In this document: positions 46,101-57,053 of the stretch, piece after piece
Layout: each line of letters opens with the position of its first letter
How positions within the stretch are numbered: the stretch's first letter is position 1
Origin: Xenoacremonium recifei
Lineage: Eukaryota; Ascomycota; Sordariomycetes; Hypocreales; Nectriaceae
Assembly: GCA_012184525.1 (NCBI GenBank)
Contig: WOFQ01000001.1
Location: 2,418,001 to 2,482,000 of the forward strand
Direction of reading: 5' to 3'
DNA: 64,000 nt
Notes under the pieces: model-generated
The model's database searches: none
Seen by the model: the letters and a program-made list of their open reading frames with translations, nothing else
What the model was told of the DNA's origin: nothing
Made by a program: the position numbers and the translations under genes

Positions 46101-47499
46101 AGAGTTCTGGAACTCGCTGGGTGTGGTGACCAGCGAAATCAACCCTTCTGTGTCTCAACATGCCTTTGTGCGAAGCTTGTATCTGAATGAGCGAAGTCCT
46201 GCGACGTGGACAAACTTTGGCACTCTAGCATTGCTCTGCGGCGACTTCAAATTGGCGAACGAATCCTTCACAAGGGCTCAATCAACTGACCCTGATTATG
46301 CTCATGCATGGTTGGGCCAAGGCTTTGTGGCACTTTTGATGGGTGATGCAAAGGAGGCGAGAGGGCTCTTTGCTCATTCCATGGAGATCGCCGAGTCTTC
46401 CTCTCTGCCTACACGGCAGCATTATGCGACTTCTATGTTCGATCACATCCTAGCAGTTCCTCCTGGAAGTATCACTATCACTTCGTTGATCCAATCACTG
46501 TTCGCACTGAATCAACTCAAGGCTTTGCGACCTCAGGATCTTGCTTTTGGGCATCTTGCTACGCTTATACAGGAGCGAACTCGTGAAAATGCTGCCGCAG
46601 TTGCTACTCTTGAAAAGCTCTGTGAAACAATAGAGGCAGACTATGAGATGACTGAATCTGCAGAGAGTCTGGCTCGGTTTGCTCTGGCAAAGACAGACCT
46701 GGCAAGGGCCTACCTGGCTGCGGGTTCCTATGAAAAGGCTGTCGAATGTGGCGAGTTCTCGCTTGGACTCAGCAGCGATGATTCGGAGAACGAGCTGTCG
46801 GCAGACCAGCGTAAAAAGGCTCGCCTCTCGGCTCATCTTACCGTTGGTCTTGCTAAGTACTACGGCAACACGTTTGAGGAAGCTATCACTTGCTTTGAGG
46901 CTGCACTGGAAGAATCAGATGGAAATCCAGATGCTGTCTCTCTGCTGGCACAGGTACTTTGGGCAGAAGGTTCTGAAGCATCGAGAGATCGCGGGAGAGA
47001 GGTCCTGTTTGAGGTTATTGAGAAACACCCTAACCACGTCCAGTCAATTTTGTTGCTAGGCGTTGTTGCTCTCCTGGACAATGATGAGGACAGTTTGGAG
47101 GCAGTGGTTGAGGAGCTTCAAGGCCTCAGAACAAATGAGAAGGTGACGGCCTCTGAACAGGCGCACATCAGCCAGGTTCTCCAGGCGATTGCCTCGTTCG
47201 GAGAGGGCAGGACACACGACGACAAGCGAACTCAAGCTCAGACCGACATCATGCTTTACCCCAACTTGCCTCACGGCTGGTCGTCCCTGTCCGAAGCAGA
47301 GGGAGACGAGGCAACGGCACAGATGGCACTGAAGGTTGCGCTGAGAGGCGTCCCTCCTAGGGGTTTGTTGGAGGCGGAGGATTTGTCCAAGGCTTTTGCA
47401 GGCACTGCGACGGCGGCAGATGCTCAACGAGCAATATTCTTGGCGCCGTGGCAGTCCTCTGCGTGGAAGACATTAGAGGTGGCGACGGAAGGGATATAA
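43173..47499 (+). CDS. SKI3: Superkiller protein 3 (Ski3/TTC37), TPR scaffold of the Ski complex
   Basis: Scaffold subunit that with Ski2 and Ski8 feeds mRNA to the cytoplasmic exosome for 3'-5' decay. Exons: 43173-43300 and 43353-47499, giving about 1424 aa, close to the yeast length. The N-terminus KAILKGINDAIRQQKFDDAI is a TPR start. TPR units recur throughout, for example AFALDKKGNLDEAERIYQSA, GVFYADYAKDKKRARRCFQK, FAALGVAELNKQAFHKAI, AHAWLGQGFVALLMGDAKEA and VGLAKYYGNTFEEAITCFE. An acidic loop lies at about 350 (SDDDDEGG). Two in-frame ATGs (43173 and 43182) could start the protein. The first was taken. Convergent with RMI1, about 200 nt between stops. Confidence 0.93.
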
Positions 47500-47703
47500 A
47501 AGGTGGCTTTTGGACCAGGCGACCTGTGTCGAACGATGTCATGATCATGATGGAGGGAGGTCGGCGAATGAGTACAGGATTTGGCACTAGACCTGGGTTA
47601 TTGTGTGAAAGACAGATGATGAAGTCCGGGAAATTCTATAGAAAGGGGTATCATATTGAATGAAGAATTGGTCCTTTGGGCATAGGCTGGCCCTCGTCAC
47701 AGC

Positions 47704-48417
47704 TCATCTCTGTTCACCATTATTGCCGACACTGTCCTTCAGTCGTGCCAATCTGCCTTCCAGCCAAGCCTTCTGCCATGACTCTATCTTGCCGCCCAGC
47801 AAGACGCATTTACCTGGCTCTAGCAAGACAGTCCCTCGAGCCGCCACAGTGCCCGCCTTGAGCAGCATTTTCTCTCCCATACAGGTCTTGCCAATACCGA
47901 TGCCGTCGATCCGCTTCAACTCCAACGCATACACCTTTGCTCCCCGACAATCTTGCAGAACGAGCCGATGCGTGGCATTTTTACCCGCAGCGCGACCTTC
48001 CGCAGTGCGCCTCGTCTGACCATTCTCGATCTCATCGTCGTCCTCAGCCGAGACGCGGATGACCTCCCTTCCGCGAGTAGTCTCGCCGCGCTCAATAGCT
48101 TCAAGCTCTTCGACCTGCTCCCAGCGACTCAGGCTGAGGTTTTCGATGTCGACAACCTGGACATGCACTGACTCGGGGAGTTTTGTCTCACGGGTCTCGG
48201 GCGAGTCGAGTCCTTGCGGAAGGGTGGGGAGCGAGGCATCCAGGAGACTGCTGTTTGCGAGGTCGGCAGCGAGCAGGCGGGCTTTGGCGGTTGCGAGGAG
48301 AGAAGGGAGTGGTGGGGGAGGAGAGCGAGAGGTTGTGAGGGTTGTGAGGAAGGACTGGGAGGGAATTGGGAGAGAGGCGGAAATGATGGATGAGCGCAGC
48401 TGAGAGGGGAGATCCAT
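47704..48417 (-). CDS. RMI1: RecQ-mediated genome instability protein 1 (Rmi1)
   Basis: OB-fold subunit of the Sgs1/BLM-Top3-Rmi1 dissolvasome that resolves double Holliday junctions. Single exon, 237 aa. Start taken at the only upstream ATG (MDLPSQLRSSI); the frame extends a little further 5' without ATG. The N-terminal helical part is followed by a charged loop (about 90-155, acidic EDDDEIEN) and the OB-fold core: HRLVLQDCRGAKVYALELKR, then KMLLKAGTVAARG and LLEPGKCVLLGGKIESW. The C-terminal helix is LEGRLARLKDSV. Its size is that of the minimal fungal form. Head-to-head with VPS51 across 325 bp. Confidence 0.87.
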   Translation of the reverse strand: MDLPSQLRSSIISASLPIPSQSFLTTLTTSRSPPPPLPSLLATAKARLLAADLANSSLLDASLPTLPQGLDSPETRETKLPESVHVQVVDIENLSLSRWEQVEELEAIERGETTRGREVIRVSAEDDDEIENGQTRRTAEGRAAGKNATHRLVLQDCRGAKVYALELKRIDGIGIGKTCMGEKMLLKAGTVAARGTVLLEPGKCVLLGGKIESWQKAWLEGRLARLKDSVGNNGEQR

Positions 48418-48742
48418 GATGTGATGCTCTGTGTCAGGAGCTATCACTCCTCAGCCATCCATGCCGGGGGTTGATTTATACAGGGCGGGATAAGTTTTGC
48501 GCGGGCATCTATAGGAACATAGTCGGGCCCGCCCGCCTCGCTGAAGCCATGACGTTCAGGCGGCTCTCGCTGGACCCAACCCCTAAATTTAGCGCGTCTT
48601 CCCCAACTGATTGACCACCCAACCCCTGACAAGGCAGTTGGTGGCACTTATTGAATGTCAGCCTTGTCAGCGAAGCTCCGGGCTTCAAATGTTCGTCTCG
48701 TCTCATCATCCTCACCACCAACACCACCCTCCCGCCGCCGCC
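48418..48742. promoter_or_regulatory. Bidirectional promoter, RMI1 / VPS51
   Basis: The 325 bp between the divergent start codons. No additional feature recognised. Confidence 0.5.
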
Positions 48743-49618
48743 ATGTCCACAATCGCCTCTCCCCGCGATCCTCCTCGCCGCACTCCCAACTCTTCCAACC
48801 GGCCCTCCTTCGAAGCCAGCCGCTCGCCAAACCCTCCCCAATCCGCCACCTTCCCGGCGCCCAAACGCTCCAACCGCGCGGCTCTTCGCGAATACTACAA
48901 CCTCCGCTCCCCGGCGCCGCGCATCGACGTGCCCGACTCGGAAGTGCCCCCGAGTGAGCTCGATGCCGAGGAGTTCGATGCCGAGGAGTACGTGGCCAAG
49001 GTCGTGGAGCGCAGCGGGTTGGAACAGCTGCTGCGGCTGTACACGCGCGTGGTGGCCGAGGTGAGGGCGTTGGATGCCGAGAAGAAGGCTTTGGTGTACG
49101 ACAACTATAGCAAGCTGATTGCTGCGACCGAGACGATAAGAAAGGTAAATCACTGGGCTGACATTGAGGGGGAGGAGGTTGCGAGAGAGAATCCCAGCTG
49201 AAGTAATGCTCTTCTCTAGATGCGAGCCAACATGGACCCCTTAAACCCCATGGCGTCCACTCTCGACCCTGCCATCGCCCAGATCTACACCCAAGCATCA
49301 TCCATACGAGAAAAGCTACGCGAGACCATTCCAGCACCAGATTCACCAGAAGGCAAGAAGCGCGAAGAGCAGCTACGGCGGAAAAGAACCCGCGAGCTGG
49401 CCGCAGAGGTGCTCGCAGTGCCCGAGCGGTTACAAAGTCTGGTCAGCGAGGGCAAGGTTGCGCAGGCGAGAAAGGAGTGGGCGCTGCCTCGGCGGTTACT
49501 CGTGTCGTGGAAAGAGAAGGGAGTGGGCGGTGCGGATGTGGACGATTGCATCGAGGCGGGTGATGAGGCTGTAGGGGACGGGGGCAGGAGGAGGGAGTCG
49601 AAGGAGGAGGAAGCGTAA
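48743..49618 (+). CDS. VPS51: Vps51 family subunit of the GARP/EARP tethering complex
   Basis: Tether subunit for endosome-to-trans-Golgi retrograde transport. Exons: 48743-49144 and 49220-49618, giving 266 aa. Fungal Vps51 proteins are short like this one; animal ones are about three times longer. An N-terminal Pro/Ser-rich disordered region (1-48) precedes the Vps51 signature: FDAEEYVAKVVERSGLEQLL, LDAEKKALVYDNYSKLIAAT, then IRKMRANMDPLNPMASTLDP across the splice junction. The rest is a coiled coil with a glutamate/lysine tail (KEEEA). The ATG lies in the context CCGCCATGTCC. The C-terminal half of the fungal protein is poorly conserved, so its end is less certain. Confidence 0.9.
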
Positions 49619-49906
49619 TGCGGCGGGTAATAGGCAAATAAAGAAGTCATGATATCCATCCCACTGCTGCGACTTGCGCGACCCAGTGAAGCCATACCGT
49701 ATCGGGAGAAGGCTTTGCACACTGTACAGCTGCACCCCACGATTCCCATTCCAGTGCCATGCTTGTAGAAGGCCGTGGATCGGGGACCAGAAATATTACA
49801 AAGTCCTGCTATCTAATCAATCTCATCGCCCACCACCACCACCACCTCTCTGCTTTCTCCCTCCCTCCCTCTGCCACACTCCCCCCACGCTCTCAACAGC
49901 GCCACC

Positions 49907-50269
49907 ATGGCAGCGCAAATCACCGACGACAGCCTCCGCGAGGCCATCACCCAGCGCCTCCAAGCCGTGCACGTCGAAGTCACAGACATGTCCGGTGCGT
50001 CTCTCCCCCTCCAGGAAAAAACCCCCTCCCCCGCCATACCCCGCGGCAAACTGACTCTCCCCTGCGCAGGCGGCTGCGGCCAGGCCTTCACCTCGCTCAT
50101 CGTATCGGCGCAGTTCCAAGGCCTCAACTCGCTGAAGCGCCATCGCCTCGTCAACTCGGCGCTTAAGGACGAGATTGCGAGCATCCACGCCTGGACGGCC
50201 AAGTGTCAGACGCCCGAGGAGCACGCGAGGGACCAGGCGCAGGCGGCGGATGTCGCGATGGAGGGATGA
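49907..50269 (+). CDS. FRA2: BolA-like protein 2 (Fra2/BOLA2)
   Basis: Small cytosolic/nuclear BolA protein that with a monothiol glutaredoxin forms a [2Fe-2S] complex for iron sensing and iron-sulfur trafficking. Exons: 49907-49994 and 50070-50269, giving 95 aa. The 75-nt intron is a multiple of three and lacks in-frame stops, so the unspliced frame reads through, but splicing restores the conserved DMSGGCGQAF, where the Cys is the known ligand position. The fold signatures FTSLIVSAQFQGLNSLKRHR and LVNSALKDEIASIHAWT are intact. The start ACCATGGCA is a strong initiation context. Convergent with the AP-1 gene. Confidence 0.94.
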   Translation: MAAQITDDSLREAITQRLQAVHVEVTDMSGASLPLQEKTPSPAIPRGKLTLPCAGGCGQAFTSLIVSAQFQGLNSLKRHRLVNSALKDEIASIHAWTAKCQTPEEHARDQAQAADVAMEG

Positions 50270-50659
50270 GGGGCGAGGACGGGGGGTTATGGGAATATGC
50301 ACATGGATGAGCGATCGGGATGGGATACTCTGGGACGAGACATAAGGGGAACGCGGCGCCGCGGCGATGGCGCAGCAAGATATCCAAGCAGGAGATACAA
50401 ATTGGCGGCACGTACGGCGCGCTACGGACATGTTAGGTTACGCGGCTGAGGGACGGAGATGCCAGAGAGCACTTTATAACCATAGAAGTTCCCCTTGACT
50501 AGCCGGCATTCAACTAACTACAAAAAAGTATTTTGGGGATCGGTCATGGCCGTACCGCGCCTAACCCATACATCATCTACAACCCGTTGCCCAGTTTCCC
50601 ATCGCCGCATCTCCGTACTCCAATCAAGTGCCTAATGCATTACGCTTAGCTGCTGACGC
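50270..50659. other. Intergenic region between convergent genes
   Basis: About 390 nt between the BolA stop and the AP-1 beta stop. No feature recognised. Confidence 0.6.
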
Positions 50660-53115
50660 CTACAACAAGCCCAGTAGATCCTCGCTGTCCTTCTTTGGTG
50701 CTTGCTGACCACCACCTTGGGCTTGCTGCAGCTGCATCGCGGGCGGCAGAGGCTGGCTCGACGTTGCCCCGAAGTTCAGGCCCTCAAACCCGTTCATCAA
50801 ATCGTTCATTCCGCCGGAAGGCTGTGCAGCTGCTGACGATGCGGCGGGAGCATCGAACAAGCCCATCATGTCGGCCATCGCGCCGCCGGCGCCGGGGCTG
50901 GCCACTCGGTCAGGGGTTGCGGAAGCGCTGTTCTGTTCTTGCGATGCCGGCGCAGCACCATCGAAGTCGATATCCAGGAGGTTTTCGATGTTGCTTTGGG
51001 GAGCTGCACCACCGGAGCCGTTCGCTGCAGCTGCAGCCGCGGCCACGGAAGCAGCAATAGGGTTCTCGGCGGCGTTTTGCCGCTGTTCTTGGATTGCAGC
51101 TCGCTGGATTTCGTCGGCACCGAAACGCCCCTTGCCGACAAATGACTCCGGAGGCTTGTGATAGACGGACGCGAGTGTCGACAATTCAGTGAGGAGCTGT
51201 TCAAGTAGTGCGGGGGGTAGACTAGTCATGGTGGTTGTGATGGTAGGCTTTTGGGAGAGGACAATGCTCTAAAAATATGTCAGCAGCTGGTGAATAGACG
51301 GCCTTTGTCCACATACCTTGGCAACCTCGGGATCCGACGAGAGAAGTCGCCAGTACACATAGGCCCTGTCTCGAATATCCGGGTTGTCGTTCTCCGCCGT
51401 TGCTGCCTGCAGGACTTTTTGCACAAGCGCCTGGTTGCTCCCAGGTTTCTTGAGGAATAGTTTCACCACAGCCGTCAATATTTGGAGTTGAGTCTGCGTG
51501 GTTGGTTAACCAATGGAACTCCAGTCTGCCTTCTGAAGAGTAACTTACCTGAGTGAACTCTTCCAAGAAGCTCTCCACGAAGCTCTCCAAGATTTCGTCC
51601 GCGTTGTTGATCTTCTCGGCGTATTCGCCCACAATCCAAATGAGGGAACCACGGGCATTGGGCTCGTCCAGTTCATCGATGTGCTTGCAGAGAGTTGGAA
51701 TGACGCCCTCGTAACCAGGATATTTCCGTAGAATATCCTTGATGACGACGATGACTTCTTGCACAACGTAGTTCACCTTGGTTGCGATAAGATCCTCCAA
51801 AGCACGGACACACCTCTCGCTGGCGCTCTCAATCTTGATGGCAACTTGCCCGATGGCTTTGACGGCTCGTCGCACAAAGTCCATGTCGACTTCCAAAGCA
51901 TACTCCTTCAGCTCGGCAAGCAGCTGCTCGTAGTTGTTCTCGTTTGCTATCCTCACCATGATCTCCAGCTTCTGGAGCTTCACATATGGCGGGTCGGTAT
52001 ATTTGCAGAAGAACACGCGCAGTTCTTTACTTAGAATATCGGGCTTGGCTTGGAGCAGTAGATCGATGTTTCTGAGAGCCACATATTGGACCTCAGGAGC
52101 AGACGCAACCAGCGTGACTAGTGAAATTGTTAGTCAGGTATGGAACAAAGATCCGAACGTATTCGTACCTAGCGGGGGTGCCATCTTCTTAAGATATGAC
52201 CTCACAGTCTCGGGATTGATATTTTTCATGTGGATGAAGACGACCTTGACCGCAGCTAAAACAACACTCGGGTTGACATGTTGGAATTGAGGCACCACTC
52301 GTTCGCAGATGTGCTCTGACTCCTTCACGTCGACCGTCATGTAGTCAGCTAGGGTAGTTAGAATGGTAACTCTCCCCCATTCCGTGCATTCGTTCAAAGC
52401 CAGCAGCAGCTTCTTGAGCGTCGCTGGGGTGACAATGAGTGCTCTAGTTTCGGGCGCGGTTTCGGTGATTTCTGACAAGGCTTGGACCGAGTTTGCGACG
52501 ACCATCGGGTTTGGATCTCCAATCAGTTCCTGAAGCATCTCCAAAAAGCCGTTCTCTATGCACATCGAGGGGTTGAGATCGAAGAGCTTGGCAACACAGA
52601 TGGCGGCGGTTTTTCGCACGTAAGGCGACTCGTCTCGTAGCGTTTTCCTCAGGGGTTCCTCCATATAGTCTACCATCTTATCGACTCGAATGCATCCCAT
52701 CGTTCGGATCGCTAGTGCTCGTATAAGCGGGTTCGGGTCCTCGGAATCCTGGACAAAGGTGTTCACAGCAAGAATGCAAAGATCCGGATGCGACTTGGCA
52801 TAGTTCCTGACATCAATGTCAGCATATACGGTGAGACCTATGACCAGCTTCCCAGCTCTGATCCAAGTCTGGGAAATCAACTAACATCAGATATAGGTAA
52901 ACGAGCTTCTTCTGGTCGAGATCGGCAGTTGCGATGTTCTTCAAGACGTCGGGGAAGAGGGCGGACACATCCTTGCCAAGCGTCATGGCCATGATGGTCT
53001 TCTGAATCGACTCCTTGCGCTCGTAGGCATACTGCGAGACCAGACCAGCCCGGAGCTCAAAGGTCTCGCCCTTGCGGGGGACGGCGAAAGCGCCACGGAT
53101 GCGATTTACCGCCAT
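50660..53115 (-). CDS. APL2: AP-1 adaptor complex beta subunit (beta-adaptin), ear-less
   Basis: Large subunit of the clathrin adaptor AP-1 at the trans-Golgi/endosome. Five exons: 53115-52886, 52806-52169, 52117-51549, 51493-51317, 51268-50660, giving 740 aa. Residues 1-590 form the adaptin HEAT-repeat trunk (YAYERKESIQKTIMAMTLG, NYAKSHPDLCILAVNTFVQD, IRALAIRTMGCIRVDKM). The Ala/Ser/Gln-rich hinge follows, with a clathrin-box-like LLDID at about 646-650. The protein ends in the sequence DSEDLLGLL with no appendage domain, as in yeast Apl2. Assignment to AP-1 rather than AP-2 rests on the trunk similarity and is probable rather than certain. All four introns are about 52-80 nt and preserve the frame. 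Confidence 0.92.
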
Positions 53116-54049
53116 CGTCGAGGGATGCTGATGTTGATGCTATGCTCGCCGACAGGGTCTGGAGGGGCACGTGGAATAGGAGCTCCCGCGAGCGGAGGCC
53201 GGAGAACAGGCTCGTATCGATTGCCGTCGACTAGATGGTTTGTTGAAAAGCGAACGCGCCAGGGCCTCCGTCCGTCGACGAGGGTGCAGCAGGTCGGGCC
53301 ACGTTTCGCAAGGCTGGCTGGCAGGTTGACGGCGATGCGAAAGGAGTAATTATTGGGCTAATGCAGAGGCGAGCTCACCGAAGACGCCTAAGCCGCGAAG
53401 AGAGGCCAGCCCAGGCCAGCCCAGGCGGCAGCTGAGGTGCCACATGCCCCCTAAAAACAGGAGCCATTGAATTTCCGCCTAATTGCTTAGTCACCCTCGG
53501 GCAGATGTTAGAGGCGGCGGCCCGTTCTAACATTGAGTACACCTTTATTTATCCTATCCATCTACAGGAAATATTCTCAGAGTTGGCCTGCAAAATAAGG
53601 TCATGCTGGACATTCAATGATCAAAGTCGCTCTGACTAGGACTTCGATTGATCATAATTCAGAATGGTCTGTCCCAAACCTGCACCCGCAATTTGATCCG
53701 ATCACTCATCCTAGACATAGGCGAGCTTCCCAAATCTTCGACGGCTCTTCATAGAAGCCAGGACCGATGACGAGGAGCGCGAAATATCCCGAAAAGCGGT
53801 AAGCCACCAGCATGATATACTATTAGAGAATTATGCTAAATTTTTGGAGTTCTACAATGCTGTTCTCTTCATGGGCTCCGTGGCGGTTTTCAGCTTGATT
53901 GCGCAGAAGCTCAACGCTGGAAAATGACAACTTTGTATCATATCAACCTCGCTCTATTCAGGTGTTCGGAGTTTTGGTCTATACCCAGAGATGTCTGATC
54001 CAGCGTCGACATTGCTCAATGTTCTCTTAAATTACACGCCATTTCAGTA
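53116..54049. other. Intergenic region upstream of AP-1 beta
   Basis: About 930 nt between two minus-strand genes. Contains a GCCCAGGCCAGCCC short repeat near 53408-53425. Nothing coding recognised. Confidence 0.5.
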
Positions 54050-56788
54050 TCATTCATCCTCCTCAGCTTCGTCGTCGAGAGCTTCGACTTTGTCTTCCTT
54101 TGTGGCCACAGCTTTGGCCTCCTGCTTCCTCCAAAGCCCTGCCAAAAAGTCGCGTGTGCTTGCCTCATCCAAACCTTTGTCTTCTCTTTTCTTGAGAAAT
54201 CTAGGAAATCTCAGACTTAGGCCTCTCTCCTCGCTCACTAGCCCGATTGCAGCGGTATACGTTGGACTCAAGGTGATATCTGCAAATGCCATTTCCCACA
54301 CCTCCTGCGGCTCGAACCAAACGTCCGGGCTTGGGCCCGAGTATTCCACGAAACTGGGTTTATGTGATCTCGTATTCTTGGGCTCACCGCTCTCCTCACC
54401 ATCGTCGTAAAACTCCTTGTTGGCCTTGTAGAATGCATCTGTAAACCCCGACATGCATTTACAGATAGCTTCAAGGCTTCCGCTCTCTTCGTTCCGCACT
54501 GCAAGGAGAATTGGCGACCACCATTTCGCTTTGCGGCCTTGACCGTGCCAGCCTGCAATTGGGATGAGATCCAGCGTATCGAAGCTGGAGTTGTAGTCTT
54601 TCTTCACTTTAAGCCATGAATCGAGCCGTTTATCGGGTTCGTACGTTGCTAGTAGCGGTTTGCGTCTTGATTTGGTTTTGGTTTCGGAGGTGCCTGCTCC
54701 CTTTGCACCTTTGGCTTTGCCCTTACTTTGAGGCTTGGATTTAGACGATGTGTCCTGTTCATCCTCTGCGACTACCTGTTCATCTTCCTCCCCAAGGTAC
54801 GGGAGAGTCGGCAAATTATCCAGAATCTTGACCATGATGCCTTCACATTTGCTCTCGGTGGCTGACTTGAAGAAATCCAGGACGGCCTCCGAGTCTCCTG
54901 AGGTTGCATCCAAGCTCTTGACCCAAGTAAAGTGATGCGGAATTTCGTTGAAGAGTGATCTCAGCAGCTCTCTTCGCTCGCGAAACGGTCGGTCCAGTAA
55001 CGGCTGTCCGTTCAGAAACATTAGGTCGAAAGAGAAAAGGCAGACATCGATAGTAATGCTTCCAATAGCGACATCCTTCCTCGCACGATTTGTGAGGGTT
55101 TGAAAGTTTTTCAAGTCTCCAGATTGCCTGTCCACAGCAACAACCTCACCCTCCAAGATGAAGCTATCGACCCCTTCGCCTCGAATTTTTGGTATCAGCT
55201 CAACTAGATCGGGGTATTTATCGGTCATCAGTTCGAGATGTCTCGAAAAGATGGTAACTTTTCCTTGTTCATCGCAATGAATTTGAGCTCTCTGGCCATC
55301 ATACTTGTACTCGCAAGCAAAGTCTCGACCTTGAAGCTTCGTGAGCATTTCAGAGAGGTCACGTGTGATGCTTCCCAGCATAGGTCGGAGTGGTATATGC
55401 AAGGTCAAGCCACACCGGAGCAGAAGTTCCTCCGTCACTCCAATTTCCAGGAGTACAGGGACTAAGTCGTCATAGTTGGGTCGTCGCGCAAAGCACGCCT
55501 TCACAATCTCTTCCGATCGGCCCCATATTGCCGTAAGCTCGTCCTTCTTGAGCCGAGCAAGATCTTGAGGTGAACGTAAAGAGAAGTCCGCTCCTGGGGG
55601 TTTTGAGAGGAGGAAGGCTCTGGAAAGGGCAATGAGCATAGTCGTTTTGACAGCACCAATGCGAAGCTAAGCACGGTTAGGACAGGCTCAGCAGAAATCA
55701 GTTCCCGGAGTACATACATGTTGGCAAAGAGTTCGTACTATAAAACGACTCTCCTCACCACCTCGAGCATCTTGAAGCAGCCGGTCGACAAGTCTTTGCT
55801 TCGTCTCTCCACTCCCTTGACCTTGGCTTGTGGCAATCTTGACCAGAGTCTGATATACGCTCTTGATAGTCAAAGGCTTAGGTTTTCTGAGAGTGAAGCT
55901 CTGCTTCTTCTTTGCTTCAAAAGCAACATCTCCGGCATCACCGAACTTGTCGTAAATGGCTTTTAGTGATCTGTTGTCCAGACCGCACACGTTTTTGAGG
56001 GCCTTGGAAATTGCTGAGCCTCCAAGCCCCAGCTCTAATGAGATATATGGTGGTGAAATCGAATTAGTTGCTAGCCAAACCTGCCCAAGTAAGTTACAGA
56101 GCGACAGAAACATCAGAGTTCTCTAGGGGCATACCGCTGGTAACAGGCTAGACGGATCGCTTTCAATGAGGATCCGCAGACAGTTGACTAGTGTGTCTAC
56201 GATCTTAATGCGACTAGTTGTGCCACTCACAAGAACGAAGCATCTGGTAAGGAGAGCATACGATGCGTCGCCACCCTCTGAAGCCCAGTGTTCCCGCAAT
56301 AAAGATATATACTTAGCAGGCTCAAATGTCAGAGGGGATTCATCAAGAGGGATCCCAGATGACGTAGTGTCTTGTGAAATTCCAGTTGATTGAAGCGACA
56401 GGGTGTTCTTTAGCTTGCCGCTCGCTAAATCGGCCTTGGCTGGCGATGGTAGGATTGCTGTCGTACTGGACTCTGGATTCGGACCCTGCGCCTGCGTCTT
56501 CGCATTATTAAGCAACCTCTCATCTGATCCATCAACATTGGAAGAAGCTGGCTTTTGATCCGCTTGTTCCGCTTGATTCTGACTCGTGGCCTCTTGATTC
56601 CATTCTGCCTGGAGTTTACGAGCTAACTGTTCGTCGGTCAGCTGCTCGGGATCCTCGCTGTTGGACAAGCCAGGTGTATTGGCTTCATTTTTCCGTTGCT
56701 TTGAGAAGAAATATTCAAGGCCTTTGGACGAAGGAGCCGAGGGTTTGGTGCTGTTATTCAGTTTTCGCTTCTTGCTCGGACTAGACAT
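54050..56788 (-). CDS. CDC9: ATP-dependent DNA ligase I (Cdc9)
   Basis: Joins Okazaki fragments and completes excision repair. Exons: 56788-56135, 56080-55718, 55666-54050, giving 877 aa. The N-terminus (SPSKKRKLNNSTKP) is basic, followed by GLEYFFSK, a PCNA-interaction (PIP) box lacking the leading Gln. The ligase DNA-binding domain spans about 165-430. The catalytic core has motif I KYDGQRAQIH with the adenylated Lys at about 460, SFILEGEVVAVD, FSFDLMFLNG (motif IIIa-like) and CEGIMVKIL (motif IV). A 45-residue Lys/Ser/acidic insertion separates motif IV from WLKVKKDY (motif V). OB-fold sequence GRKAKWWSPILLAV then follows, and the end is an acidic tail. A single gene covers the nuclear and any mitochondrial form. 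Head-to-head with eIF3k. Confidence 0.94.
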
Positions 56789-56834
56789 TATCACTTGTAT
56801 AGTTCGGAGCTGAACCTCGCCTGGTCATGGTGGA

Positions 56835-56872
56835 ACGCGCAGCTCTATGACGATGGAACGCGAACCCACGTG
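56835..56872. promoter_or_regulatory. MBF-like ACGCG cores and CACGTG box in the ligase/eIF3k promoter
   Basis: Two ACGCG cores (56835-56839 and 56858-56862) lie 47 and 70 nt upstream of the DNA ligase ATG. A palindromic CACGTG follows at 56867-56872. ACGCG is the heart of the MBF (MCB) element that times S-phase genes in yeasts, which suits a DNA ligase. Neither core is the full ACGCGT, so this is suggestive only. Confidence 0.35.
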
Positions 56873-57053
56873 ACTCTAAGGATGCCTGGGGAACAGCTCG
56901 AGGCGACAGCCCCGCGATATGGAGCTAAACCCTTTTAATGCGCACAAGCGATTCTTCCACACAACCATCGAAAACTTCCTCCTGCCCCACCATCGCGAAC
57001 CTCGCTCCTTTCCCGACATCCCCTCGCGACCTCTTGCGCTATATTCAGTCAAG

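Noticed and set aside
56919..57053. Upstream ATG extending eIF3k by 45 residues
   Set aside because: The added His/Arg/Phe-rich sequence is unlike eIF3k N-termini and overlaps the short divergent promoter; the ATG at 57054 fits the family.
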